Under the pieces are notes generated by a model that was given only the letters and a program-made list of their open reading frames with translations, searched no databases and was not told where the DNA came from. A stretch of DNA of 64,000 bases from Mucilaginibacter flavus. Lineage in GTDB: Bacteria; Bacteroidota; Bacteroidia; Sphingobacteriales; Sphingobacteriaceae. Each line of letters opens with the position of its first letter. Position 1 is the stretch's first letter. The DNA lies in assembly GCF_030409315.1 (NCBI RefSeq), contig NZ_JAUFPS010000024.1, positions 9,607 to 73,606 on the forward strand, in the 5' to 3' direction. The translations under genes were made by a program, and so were the position numbers. Positions 51,586-59,204 of this stretch are shown one piece after another.

Positions 51586-52482
51586 TTATTTATTTAGGTA
51601 TTTACCAATTATCAGTTTCAGCATTTTAATGTGTTCGTGGTTAACCAGTTCCTGGTCAATCATGTTTTGCAGCTCGTTTAACTTAAACCAGGCTACATCA
51701 ACAATATCATCGCTGGCTGTAGGTTGGCCAGAGATATGATCGCAGCTGAATAAAAGCGTGATGATCTTATCGGCCTCGTTACGATAGCGCCAGTCATTTA
51801 CCCGGTGCGATGTTTCGTAGGTCATCTCCCCTACTTCTACCTCGCCACATTCTTCGCCTAACTCACGCAAGGCTGCGGCTTCATAACTCTCATCCTCCGG
51901 ATCGGCAAAGCCGCCTATAAAACGCCATTTAGGGCTATTTGCTTTTTTACCCAGCAACAATTCGGTTTTGTTGTTTCTAAACATCGCCACGTCAACCGTT
52001 GGGTACACTTTGGTATACTGGTTGTAGTAAGCGTATAAAATACCGGCCCTGAAATCTTTTGAATCAAAAACCAATTCGGCATATTGCTTGCGCAACTCGG
52101 TAGCATTGTAATCGCCGTGTGCCGGTAACTCCACGGTAGTGAAATGACCTGTATAGTACGGAATAAAACTATCCCTGCTCCCAAACAAGGTAAAGCTGCC
52201 ACCGGGGAAAACGCTTTTTAGCAAGCTATCCAAACTATCAGACCATACCTTATCGCTCGGATGGTCGCTCACCGGCAATACTATCACCTCGGGATAATCT
52301 TTTTTGATCATCTTTTCGCGGGTATGATAATCATACGGGTTTTTACGGCTTCCCATTATCGGGCTTACGCCCAGCAATATGATGAGCTTGGCATGCTCCT
52401 TACTTACGGTATCAATCAACTGCTTATGCCCTTCGTGCAGGTACGGGGTTTGGAAACGGGCAATAATTACGGCTATTTTCAT
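51586..52482 (-). CDS. nadM: Bifunctional NMN adenylyltransferase / Nudix hydrolase
   Basis: 298 residues from the ATG at 52482 (MKIAVIIARFQTPYLHEGH); the TTG at 52506 lies in the operator and is rejected. The N-terminal half is a nucleotidyltransferase of the NadM type with LHEGH (HxGH) and SRKNPYDYHTREKM (ISxxxxR region). The C-terminal half is a Nudix domain with GGFADPEDES...ALRELGEECG, resembling the ADP-ribose pyrophosphatase half of Synechocystis/Francisella NadM-Nudix. It converts NMN to NAD and probably hydrolyses ADP-ribose. Two palindromes sit in its promoter. Confidence 0.9.
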   Translation of the reverse strand: MKIAVIIARFQTPYLHEGHKQLIDTVSKEHAKLIILLGVSPIMGSRKNPYDYHTREKMIKKDYPEVIVLPVSDHPSDKVWSDSLDSLLKSVFPGGSFTLFGSRDSFIPYYTGHFTTVELPAHGDYNATELRKQYAELVFDSKDFRAGILYAYYNQYTKVYPTVDVAMFRNNKTELLLGKKANSPKWRFIGGFADPEDESYEAAALRELGEECGEVEVGEMTYETSHRVNDWRYRNEADKIITLLFSCDHISGQPTASDDIVDVAWFKLNELQNMIDQELVNHEHIKMLKLIIGKYLNK

Positions 52483-52488
52483 ATAATT

Positions 52489-52505
52489 TGCGTTAATTAT
52501 ACGCA
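52489..52505. promoter_or_regulatory. NrtR-type operator 1 upstream of nadM
   Basis: TGCGTTAATTATACGCA, a 17-bp palindrome of the form TGCGT-N7-ACGCA. It starts seven bases upstream of the nadM ATG, at the predicted transcription start, so binding would block initiation. Confidence 0.75.
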
Positions 52506-52533
52506 ATATAAATATGCGTTTTAAATACGCAAA
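52503..52533 (-). promoter_or_regulatory. Candidate promoter of nadM-nadV-prs
   Basis: On the minus strand TTTG (52530-52533) and TATATTGC (52503-52510) are separated by exactly 19 bp. The -33 is consensus; the -7 matches only TAnnTT of TAnnTTTG. Operator 2 fills the spacer and shares its outer bases with the -33. Confidence 0.5.
52515..52531. promoter_or_regulatory. NrtR-type operator 2 upstream of nadM
   Basis: TGCGTTTTAAATACGCA, again TGCGT-N7-ACGCA, with AATT on the distal flank. It lies 26 bp from operator 1. The outer bases 52483-52493 and 52527-52537 (ATAATTTGCGT / ACGCAAATTAT) also complement each other, making one 55-bp dyad. Confidence 0.75.
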
Positions 52534-52639
52534 TTATTTTTGAAAATATTTTATGAAAAATTGTGCTTTATACACATTGAACTCAACTGCAGGTTAGTTA
52601 ATAAAGGTTGATTATAAGGAGAATTGACATGGTTCATTT

Positions 52640-52683
52640 GCGTGATCGACCAGCAAGCGGGAAACGCCAATAGGCGTATCTAC
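52640..52683. repeat. Degenerate half-copy of the 43796 repeat
   Basis: GCGTGATCGACCAGCAAGCG then GGAAACGCC...GCGTATCTAC corresponds to GCGTGGTTGATTTGCACGCG followed by GGAGACGC...GCGTCTCTAC at 43860-43905. It lies just past the nrtR stop codon. Confidence 0.5.
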
Positions 52684-52689
52684 AAAAAA

Positions 52690-53376
52690 TTAAACTTCGA
52701 AGTTGATACCCTCTTTTTGGAGTTGGAAGTATTTTTGGAGGTTGAACCGAAAAAGATTGCCAGGCCTGCCGGCACCTTCAAGTACCTGCTTTTCTGTTGT
52801 TTCTTCTAAAAAACCAAATTTGCTGATCTTCTTTTTAAAGTTACGCCGGTCTATATCCCTATCCAAAACCGCCATATAAAGTTTTTCCAATTCAGAAAAA
52901 GGGAATCGCTCTTCCAGTAACTCAAAGCCTACCGGCTGGTATAGCATTTTGCTTTTAAGCCGGTCATGCGCGGCGGTTATGATGATTTGGTGATCAAAAG
53001 CCAACTGCGGTATTTTTTTTATGTTGAACCAGGAAACTTCGGCAGCGTCGGTATCAGCCTTTATCTCAAAAACATCCGGTTTCACTAAACCATAATACGT
53101 AATAGAGATAACTCTGTTACGCGGATCGCGCCCTGGTTTGCCAAAGCTGTACAACTGCTCCAGGTAATTTATGCTGATGCCTGTTTCCTCCTTGAGTTCC
53201 CGCTGCACGGCATCTTCCAATGATTCATCGTTACCTACCAAGCCACCCGGTAACGCCCAGCTATCTTTAAATGGCTGTATGTTGCGTTTAATGAGCAACA
53301 CAGATAAACCCTCTTTTGAAGTATATCCAAAAACAACGGCATCAACGGCAACTTTAATATCCTGATTGGTGGGCAT
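52690..53376 (-). CDS. nrtR: NrtR: Nudix-related transcriptional regulator of NAD metabolism
   Basis: 228 residues: N-terminal Nudix-like domain (about 1-145; WALPGGLVGNDESLEDAVQRELKEETGI) and C-terminal winged-helix domain (DRRNFKKKISKFGFLEETTEKQVLEGAGRPGNLFRF), the RNFxKK-type DNA-binding signature of NrtR. Family members repress NAD genes and respond to ADP-ribose or NAD-related nucleotides. The Nudix box here retains Glu residues (RELKEETG), so catalytic competence cannot be excluded. It is upstream of, and co-directional with, nadM. Its own promoter overlaps an operator, indicating autoregulation. Confidence 0.9.
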   Translation of the reverse strand: MPTNQDIKVAVDAVVFGYTSKEGLSVLLIKRNIQPFKDSWALPGGLVGNDESLEDAVQRELKEETGISINYLEQLYSFGKPGRDPRNRVISITYYGLVKPDVFEIKADTDAAEVSWFNIKKIPQLAFDHQIIITAAHDRLKSKMLYQPVGFELLEERFPFSELEKLYMAVLDRDIDRRNFKKKISKFGFLEETTEKQVLEGAGRPGNLFRFNLQKYFQLQKEGINFEV

Positions 53377-53380
53377 GTTG

Positions 53381-53413
53381 CAAAGTTATTAATTTGCGGA
53401 AAATTCACGCAAA
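53381..53413 (-). promoter_or_regulatory. Predicted promoter of nrtR
   Basis: Minus-strand TTTG (53410-53413) and TAACTTTG (53381-53388), 21-bp spacer: a full match to TTTG/TAnnTTTG. The -7 box ends five bases before the ATG (53376), so the transcript is predicted to be leaderless or nearly so. Confidence 0.65.
53395..53411. promoter_or_regulatory. NrtR-type operator 3 in the nrtR promoter
   Basis: TGCGGAAAATTCACGCA, the third member of the TGCGK-N7-ACGCA set. The extended form 53391-53415 has perfect 8-bp arms (AATTTGCG / CGCAAATT). It lies between and overlaps the -33 and spacer of the nrtR promoter. Confidence 0.78.
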
Positions 53414-53430
53414 TTATAGATGGAGATACA

Positions 53431-53576
53431 TAGTAGTAAGTATCAAGTAGTAAGACAGCTGCGATTGGTTGCAAGTAATCAGTAGAAGGATAGCTAAATC
53501 AAATTCTGCCCCTGAAAGCCAAATCTTGATACTTACTACTTGATACTTACTACTTACTACTCACTACTTACTACTA
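53431..53576. repeat. Inverted repeat of TAGTAAG units
   Basis: Left arm 53431-53454 (TAGTAGTAAGTATCAAGTAG then TAAG) complements a longer right arm at 53525-53576 with tandem TACTTACTAC units. The right arm reaches the stop codon of the VOC gene at 53574. Confidence 0.75.
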
Positions 53577-53963
53577 AACTTCATACAATTCCAGCGGCAA
53601 GCCATCCGGATCGGCAAAAAAGGTGAAGCGTTTGCCGGTAAACTCGTCAATTCTTATCGGTTCAACCTCAATACCAAATTCTTTGATGTGAAATACGGCT
53701 TCGTCAAGGGCATCAACTTCAAATGCCAAATGGCGCAAACCGGCAGCTTCGGGTCGCGATGGGCGTGGTACGGGGTTGGGGAACGAAAAAAGTTCTATCT
53801 GGTATTGATTGCACACTTCCAGGTCGAGCTTATAAGAATCCCTTACTTCGCGATAAACCTCACGTACTATTTTTAATCCCAATATTTCGGTGTAAAAATG
53901 TTTAGACTTTTGATAGTCTGAACAGATGATGGCTATATGATGTACTTTATTAAGTTTAAGCAT
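53574..53963 (-). CDS. VOC family protein (glyoxalase I-like, GloA2 type)
   Basis: 129 residues: KVHHIAIICSDYQKSKHFYTEILGLKIVREVYRE, then YQIELFSFPNP, LRHLAFEVDALDEAVFHIKEFGIEVEPIR and FFADPDGLPLELYEV. Metal ligands of the glyoxalase type are present as His (HHIAI), Glu (IELF), His (RHLAF) and Glu (LELYE), so a metal-dependent lyase or isomerase activity is plausible. It resembles the YwkD/SMU1112c subgroup of unknown substrate. Confidence 0.87.
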   Translation of the reverse strand: MLKLNKVHHIAIICSDYQKSKHFYTEILGLKIVREVYREVRDSYKLDLEVCNQYQIELFSFPNPVPRPSRPEAAGLRHLAFEVDALDEAVFHIKEFGIEVEPIRIDEFTGKRFTFFADPDGLPLELYEV

Positions 53964-54059
53964 TATTTACAATTATCTTAATGTATTAGCGCTGTTTATT
54001 CATGGAAATCGTCTTTAACATTTTCATACAAAGCGATACCTTTTAATGAACACACAACA

Positions 54060-54177
54060 GGTAGCCGCGATGCGGCATCTGGCCTGGTTCATTTTTTTCT
54101 ACAAACCGGTAGCCGCGATGCGGCAATTTTTCGTTTTATTAAATATTCGATGCCGCATGGCGGCTGCCTATTTGTAG
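54060..54177. repeat. GGTAGCCGCGATGCGGCA repeat cluster
   Basis: GGTAGCCGCGATGCGGCA occurs twice in direct orientation (54060-54077, 54108-54125) and once inverted with one change (54151-54168). The second and third copies, extended by CTACAAA / TTTGTAG, pair to form a hairpin of 54099-54177 with arms of about 27 bp. Confidence 0.85.
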
Positions 54178-54337
54178 CACAAATATTTTATTTTTTTGCT
54201 CCGTAGGAGTTACCTTTTCTATGCAAGTCTTTAAAAGCGATTTTCCTGCGCTGTTGATAAGCAATAGTAATCAATAATCGCAAAACATCCGGATTAAATA
54301 TCAATTACAATGTAAAACCATCGAACGCTTTTAACAT

Positions 54338-54373
54338 AAAAAAGGCCGTAAAAACTCTCGCAGTTTTACGGCC
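54338..54373 (-). terminator. Distal terminator-like hairpin after locus 2
   Basis: On the minus strand GGCCGTAAAACT, a 5-nt loop and AGTTTTTACGGCC are followed by six T. It lies 308 bp past the stop of the last locus 2 gene and beyond the hairpin at 54611. Confidence 0.65.
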
Positions 54374-54385
54374 CTACATCTACCT

Positions 54386-54529
54386 ATGAAAACAACCTTT
54401 ATGAGAAAAGGTATTAAGTTTAATTCAAACGCGATGCCAGTTATTAAATATGGATTAAATCGCTTAAATCGGCACTTAATAAAAATTTTCGTCTCAGTTT
54501 GTAGAAATACCTCCACTATTATTGTGTAA
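54386..54529 (+). CDS. Possible small ORF of 47 codons
   Basis: MKTTFMRKGIKFNSNAMPVI... ends TSTIIV and a TAA stop. The frame begins just after the hairpin 54338-54373 and runs against the locus 2 operon. It is basic, has no hydrophobic signal and resembles nothing I know. It could be chance or a remnant; there is no clear ribosome binding site. Confidence 0.2.
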   Translation: MKTTFMRKGIKFNSNAMPVIKYGLNRLNRHLIKIFVSVCRNTSTIIV

Positions 54530-54610
54530 TTACGACACACCTTGCCACACCCAGCTTACAATTTTGTCAAAAAGCGGAATGGTATGGAGGCGGGCAATTC
54601 CGCACAAGGC

Positions 54611-54644
54611 AAAAAAATCCCGGCCAGGATTACCTGGCCGGGAT
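54611..54644 (-). terminator. Terminator of SusCD operon 2
   Basis: On the minus strand ATCCCGGCCAGG, a 4-nt loop and CCTGGCCGGGAT, perfect 12-bp arms, followed by a T run. It is 37 bp after the stop at 54681. Confidence 0.88.
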
Positions 54645-54680
54645 ATGATAAGGCTTAAAAAGATAGTTTTTAAGTTTAGT

Positions 54681-55928
54681 TTAATTTTTAAACAACTTAA
54701 TATTGGATACCTGGAAATAACTACCCGGGTTACCGCTGCCTACAACATTACCCAAAAAACCTATTGACACTACTTGCGGAGTAGTAAGCGTAAACGTAAA
54801 GGTTTTTGTTTCGGTAACGTTAGGGCTGGTTGCGCCAACATTAGCACCGTTAAACATTTTTGCCGAGCCAAGGGCTGTGCTCAGATTAGCCAATACCGGT
54901 ATGCCATTGCCGCCCGCTGCCGCTACACAGTATACGCTTGAGTTAGATTGCACCTCGGAGTAATAACTAAACGAAACAATGTAATTGCCCGCAGGTAAGG
55001 CCGCGTTTGTAGCCTGGTACACTATACCGTTCACCACCGGGGTATTACCCCATGTTTCCCAGTTAATAACGCCGCCCGCGTCTGATGAATAGCCGCCATT
55101 GGTACCACCATCTTTGTTTTTTGCGGCAGCATTGGTAATCCATGGCGCTGCAAGCGTTCCCCAACGACCATCATAAGTTGCTCTTTGGAAAGGGCCGGTG
55201 TTTGATAAATAAATATTGGTTACCTCGGCCTTTACGCTATGATCCTGGTAGTCTACATAAAAAGTATCAATAGCGGTTTTGTTGGGCTTGAAAGCCGTAC
55301 GATAACTAATTACGCTTCCCGCTTTAAACTTAGGCAAAGAGGTGCTTAAACCGCTTGGTACCGATGTAATCAAGGTATCATGCTGCTTATTAGCGGCATC
55401 GGCATATTTAATTTCCATTGATAGCAAACCGTCATCTGCGTTAACATCGGCCCAGTTAATCAGTGCCGAGCCATCTGTTTGCAATTCGGCCTTAGCTATA
55501 CCGCGGTTAATGAGCGAGCTTTGGTACAAGCTGCCATAAACGTTGCCTGCCAGCGTTACGGGGATAGATACATGCCCGGCGTTATCGTATGTACGAATCT
55601 CGAAAGTCATGATACCTTCGGGCAGGTTAGGGATGTATAGCCTGGCGGTATCAACGCCCGATGTACGGGTTACCGGTGTTTCGATAGAATCCTGTTTACT
55701 GTTCCAATAAACCCGGTACTTTACAATTTTAGGGTCGGATGTAAAAAGGCCTGTTAAAAGCACCCGGTTTTTGCCCGAAAACACCTGCACCGAATCTAAT
55801 TTACCCGGGTAAATGATTGCCCCATTTGGCTCGTATTTCTTTTTGTAATCATCCATTTTGGTACAGGCGCCTATAACAAACGTCGTTAATACCAAAAGGT
55901 AGTATGATATATTTTTATGCTGTTTCAT
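54681..55928 (-). CDS. Surface lipoprotein: DUF4998 plus DUF5013-like domain
   Basis: 415 residues, lipobox IGAC (Cys22). N-terminal DUF4998-like region (YPGKLDSVQVFSGKNRVLLTGLFTSDPKIVKYRVYW), second beta domain, and a C-terminal jelly-roll-like domain (YDGRWGTLAAPWITNAAAKNK, GGVINWETWGNTPVVNG, TKTFTFTLTTPQVVSIGFLG) resembling DUF5013 carbohydrate-binding modules. It is the counterpart of the lipoprotein at 24156, with the C-terminal discoidin domain replaced. Expected at the cell surface with SusCD. Confidence 0.78.
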   Translation of the reverse strand: MKQHKNISYYLLVLTTFVIGACTKMDDYKKKYEPNGAIIYPGKLDSVQVFSGKNRVLLTGLFTSDPKIVKYRVYWNSKQDSIETPVTRTSGVDTARLYIPNLPEGIMTFEIRTYDNAGHVSIPVTLAGNVYGSLYQSSLINRGIAKAELQTDGSALINWADVNADDGLLSMEIKYADAANKQHDTLITSVPSGLSTSLPKFKAGSVISYRTAFKPNKTAIDTFYVDYQDHSVKAEVTNIYLSNTGPFQRATYDGRWGTLAAPWITNAAAKNKDGGTNGGYSSDAGGVINWETWGNTPVVNGIVYQATNAALPAGNYIVSFSYYSEVQSNSSVYCVAAAGGNGIPVLANLSTALGSAKMFNGANVGATSPNVTETKTFTFTLTTPQVVSIGFLGNVVGSGNPGSYFQVSNIKLFKN

Positions 55929-55963
55929 AATTTTATTAAAATTGAAAATGCCTTACACGTTTA

Positions 55964-57169
55964 CTACTTTCCAAACAAGGTAAACTCGCTGATACTCATA
56001 AAGTATGATCCTGTCCAGTTGTGCAGGCTCCTGATCCTGATGTATCTATAAGAATTCGGGTTTGCCGGAAAATCAAATGCCCAACCATCATGACCGTATT
56101 GATAATCGGCAGCGGTTTCGGTACCCGATGGCGAACCCGATGGTTTTACCACCGTGCAGGTTACCAGTTTTGTCCATGAAGCATCTAAAGCACCATTTAC
56201 ATTTGGCGTGTTTGAACCCCATATTTCAAACTCTTTTAAGTTACCCCTCACATAATAAACATTGCCAATCTCCAGGAACGGGTTTAGTATAAACCTGCTA
56301 AGCACCCGTTGTTTACCCAAATCAAAAGTTACCATTTGCGGGCTGCCGGCACTCTCAACCGTGAATAAACAGTTTGGCCAGCCGCCGGTGAAGTTACCAT
56401 CCCAAATTTTAGTAATATCTGTATAGGAGTATAAATTGGTAGCATCGCCGGGCAATACATAAGGCGACCAATCTGATTTTGAAAACTGCTCCTCGTAAAA
56501 TGGTGTAAGCTTCAAAAACAGCGTATCAGATTTATTTAAAAACCTATCGCGCACAAAAAAGGCGTACTTCCGTTCTACAGCCGGCTGGCCCCTCACAGCC
56601 GCTTTTATTAAAACGCTGTTACTATAAATGTTATCCATACCTTTTGGCTGTACGTACAAACCGTTACCTGCGGTATCAACCATGGGTACAATGGCCAGGT
56701 TATCCTGGTTAATATTATCGGCAGCCACGTTAAACCCGCCAAAGGTGGCAGTTATTTTAAGCGACCGGAAAGCAAGTATGTAAGGCGGCGTTAGTGGCGT
56801 AACCGTAACATTAACCGGTGCCGAGGCCTTTTCGCTTGAGTTAACGGCATATAACTTTACCACGTGGGCAAGCGTATCGGCAAAGCCATCAATGGTAATG
56901 TTATTGGTATAGTGCGATGCAATAACTTCGCGCGTTTTACCCGGCGATGTTTCATATACCGCTTTTACGTAAAAAAGATCGGCATCATTAGGTAATGTAT
57001 AGGTTAAAGTGGCTGCCCCATTTTGGTTTTGCACCTTCACATTGCTAACCACACCCGGGGCACCATTATTTGTTATCGTAGGTTTATTAAGTGTATCCTG
57101 CTTACAACCGGCTACTATTATCGCTAATAGCCATATGTATAAAGCGGTACGTAATTTCATTGTTTCCAT
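55964..57169 (-). CDS. Surface lipoprotein: DUF4959-DUF5126-DUF5000 architecture
   Basis: 401 residues from the ATG at 57169 (lipobox VAGC, Cys22; ATG 57160 is equally possible). Domain order as in the protein at 25408: APGVVSNVKVQNQNGAATLTYTLP (DUF4959), SLKITATFGGFNVAADNI (DUF5126), and a discoidin-like end (VTFDLGKQRVLSRFIL, LKEFEIWGSNTPNV, NSYRYIRIRSLHNWTGS). Upstream codons to 57208 would overlap the susD stop by one base. Third gene of operon 2. Confidence 0.82.
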   Translation of the reverse strand: METMKLRTALYIWLLAIIVAGCKQDTLNKPTITNNGAPGVVSNVKVQNQNGAATLTYTLPNDADLFYVKAVYETSPGKTREVIASHYTNNITIDGFADTLAHVVKLYAVNSSEKASAPVNVTVTPLTPPYILAFRSLKITATFGGFNVAADNINQDNLAIVPMVDTAGNGLYVQPKGMDNIYSNSVLIKAAVRGQPAVERKYAFFVRDRFLNKSDTLFLKLTPFYEEQFSKSDWSPYVLPGDATNLYSYTDITKIWDGNFTGGWPNCLFTVESAGSPQMVTFDLGKQRVLSRFILNPFLEIGNVYYVRGNLKEFEIWGSNTPNVNGALDASWTKLVTCTVVKPSGSPSGTETAADYQYGHDGWAFDFPANPNSYRYIRIRSLHNWTGSYFMSISEFTLFGK

Positions 57170-57208
57170 GTTAATGTTTTTAGTGTTAAACATATGATTG
57201 CTATACAT

Positions 57209-59185
57209 TTACCAGTTAGGATTTTGAACCAGGTTTTGGTTAACCAGCAAATCGCTTTCCTGTATAGGCCATAAATAATCGCGCGGAATTATAAAATGCC
57301 TTGAATAAATAGAGCGTTCGCGGTAATACAACTCTGGCGAGTTTTCGCTGATTGACCAGCCAGTTACGTTGCCGTTAAGCTCCACTCCTGCCGTTTTCCA
57401 ACGTAGCAAATCCCAAAAACGATGACCTTCAAAGCAAAGCTCAACCGCGCGCTCGCGTTGTATAATGGAGCGCATACCATCTTTGGTGGTGTATTTTGTT
57501 GGGTTGATGCTGTAATTTGACCATGAATCCTGCACGGTAGGCAAACCAGCCCTTGCCCTAATGCGGTTTATATAAGTATATACATCAGCTACCGGGCCTT
57601 GCGCTTCGTTCAATGCCTCGGCGTAAAGCAGGTACAAATCAGACAGGCGCATTTCTGGCCATGGGTAATTGATATAGGTTACCGTGGCCCACTCATAATG
57701 CCAGTTAAGCGCTTTTTTCATGTAAAATCCGGCGATAGGTATTGGCGACGATTGGCCAACTTCGGCTCCGCGCGATTTCATCCACCAGGTATCTTCATCG
57801 GTTTTGGTAGGGCTGTTGGCCATGTACCATACACCACGGTCAAAACCCAAATCGGCATAGTAACGGGGCTCCCTGTCAAAGTTAAGGCGAGCCGTAGTTT
57901 CGCCTTCTTTAATGTTAAAACGTTCGGCATGGGTACCAACACGCAATTGCGAAATATTGGTAAAATCAAGCGTTTTATCTTCGGTAATTGGCACTCCGTT
58001 TTTGGTATAAAACATTTTGGCCATTTTTATAGTAGGACCAAGCAATGGCCTGTTTGCCGATTTCGCGGCATCGGCATTGTTAAAATCATACTGCCCGGCA
58101 CACATCGACTGGAAAAATGAATTATAGTTGATGTTATTATCGGCAGTTAAACCCCAAATTAACTCGTCGTTCCACTTTTCGCTCATGGCATTCCTGATAC
58201 TCATTTGCGTCATGGTAGTATCGCTAAGCTTATTAGTTGGCGCGGGGAAAGTATACAGCTGTATATTTTGCGATTCGCAAAAATCAATAGCCGCTTTGCA
58301 CGCGTCGGCCGCCAGTTGCCATTTTTGGGCACTGTAGGTAGGGTTAAATAATTGCTCGCCATCTTTATTCTTGAACGAATTATAATCGGGGTTACCATTA
58401 AACAGCGGGCTTGCGGCAGTAACCAGCAGCTTTGCTTTCATGCTTAACGCCGCTCCTTTAGTAACACGGCCAAGCTCGCTTCCTTCATTGCGGATAGTTA
58501 ATGGAAGTTTGGCAGCTGCCAGGTCATATAAGCCGGCAATATAGGTTACCACCTCATCAACCGGGCGGCGTTTCACCCTTATCTGGTCGATAGAGGCATC
58601 GATAGGCAAATTTTTGTCGATGATAGGAATCGGGCCATAAGCTCTGAATAATTGGAAATGATAAAACGCCTTTAAAAACTGCGCTTCGGCTATCCAGCGC
58701 TCGCGGGTATCCACATCCAGATCGCGTACTTTAGTCAGGTCGCTTACGTTTTCTAAAAACACATTACAATCACGTATAGCCTTGTAATTTGCCGCGGCAT
58801 CGCGGGTACCGTTCATGTAGTTGGCAATAGGATCTGATGAGTTTTGAAAACCCCTGGGCAATTGCAGCACATTGGTTGGCCTGATGTGGCCTGCCGGGTC
58901 TTCAACCCACACTTCATCGCCGGCGGTAAGGCCTACGTTATAGGTAGGGTCGGTTTCGGTAGGCAGGTATGAGTAGCAGGTAAACAAATACTTTTCTGCC
59001 TCGGTTTTTGAAACAAACGCGTTAGCTATGGTTGATACGTTATCCGGCACCACATCAAGAAATGATTTTTTGCAGGATGATATTGGCAAAACCATTATTA
59101 AAGCCACTGCTAACAGGCTGGTATATCCTTTAGGCGAATGGCTTAATACGGTATGTTTAATTTTTTCTATAAAATTACTTTTCAT
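57209..59185 (-). CDS. RagB/SusD family nutrient-uptake lipoprotein (locus 2)
   Basis: 658 residues, lipobox ISSC (Cys38) followed by KKSFLDVVPDNVS. Helical core AEAQFLKAFYHFQLFRAYGP and C-terminal SusD domain with MRLSDLYLLYAEALNEAQGP, INRIRARAGLPTV and RAVELCFEGHRFWDLLRWK, ending LVQNPNW. A paralog of the SusD at 26685, sharing the order of the accessory lipoproteins. It pairs with the SusC encoded 19 bp upstream. Confidence 0.93.
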   Translation of the reverse strand: MKSNFIEKIKHTVLSHSPKGYTSLLAVALIMVLPISSCKKSFLDVVPDNVSTIANAFVSKTEAEKYLFTCYSYLPTETDPTYNVGLTAGDEVWVEDPAGHIRPTNVLQLPRGFQNSSDPIANYMNGTRDAAANYKAIRDCNVFLENVSDLTKVRDLDVDTRERWIAEAQFLKAFYHFQLFRAYGPIPIIDKNLPIDASIDQIRVKRRPVDEVVTYIAGLYDLAAAKLPLTIRNEGSELGRVTKGAALSMKAKLLVTAASPLFNGNPDYNSFKNKDGEQLFNPTYSAQKWQLAADACKAAIDFCESQNIQLYTFPAPTNKLSDTTMTQMSIRNAMSEKWNDELIWGLTADNNINYNSFFQSMCAGQYDFNNADAAKSANRPLLGPTIKMAKMFYTKNGVPITEDKTLDFTNISQLRVGTHAERFNIKEGETTARLNFDREPRYYADLGFDRGVWYMANSPTKTDEDTWWMKSRGAEVGQSSPIPIAGFYMKKALNWHYEWATVTYINYPWPEMRLSDLYLLYAEALNEAQGPVADVYTYINRIRARAGLPTVQDSWSNYSINPTKYTTKDGMRSIIQRERAVELCFEGHRFWDLLRWKTAGVELNGNVTGWSISENSPELYYRERSIYSRHFIIPRDYLWPIQESDLLVNQNLVQNPNW

Positions 59186-59204
59186 ATAATTGATTTGAAA
59201 GCTT

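Larger units (their letters stand above)
53964..54680. other. Long repeat-rich gap
   Basis: 717 bp between the VOC gene and the lipoprotein gene of locus 2. It contains the 54060-54177 repeats, hairpins at 54338-54373 and 54611-54644, and a 47-codon frame (54386-54529). No tRNA or recognised RNA was identified. Confidence 0.65.

Noticed and set aside
52483-52506. Upstream TTG start of nadM
   Set aside because: The extra codons consist of operator sequence and the family begins at MKIAVIIARFQ.
53532-53539. Apparent promoter-like boxes within the repeat near 53530
   Set aside because: The similarity arises from the low-complexity TACTTAC units and does not have the TTTG/TAnnTTTG pairing.
53525-53576. 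CRISPR-like direct repeats of TACTTACTAC
   Set aside because: Short, contiguous units with an inverted partner and no spacers; a palindromic extragenic repeat.
57599-58120. 173-codon frame on the plus strand opposite susD
   Set aside because: It lies wholly antisense to a well-supported SusD gene and its translation shows no domain or natural start context.
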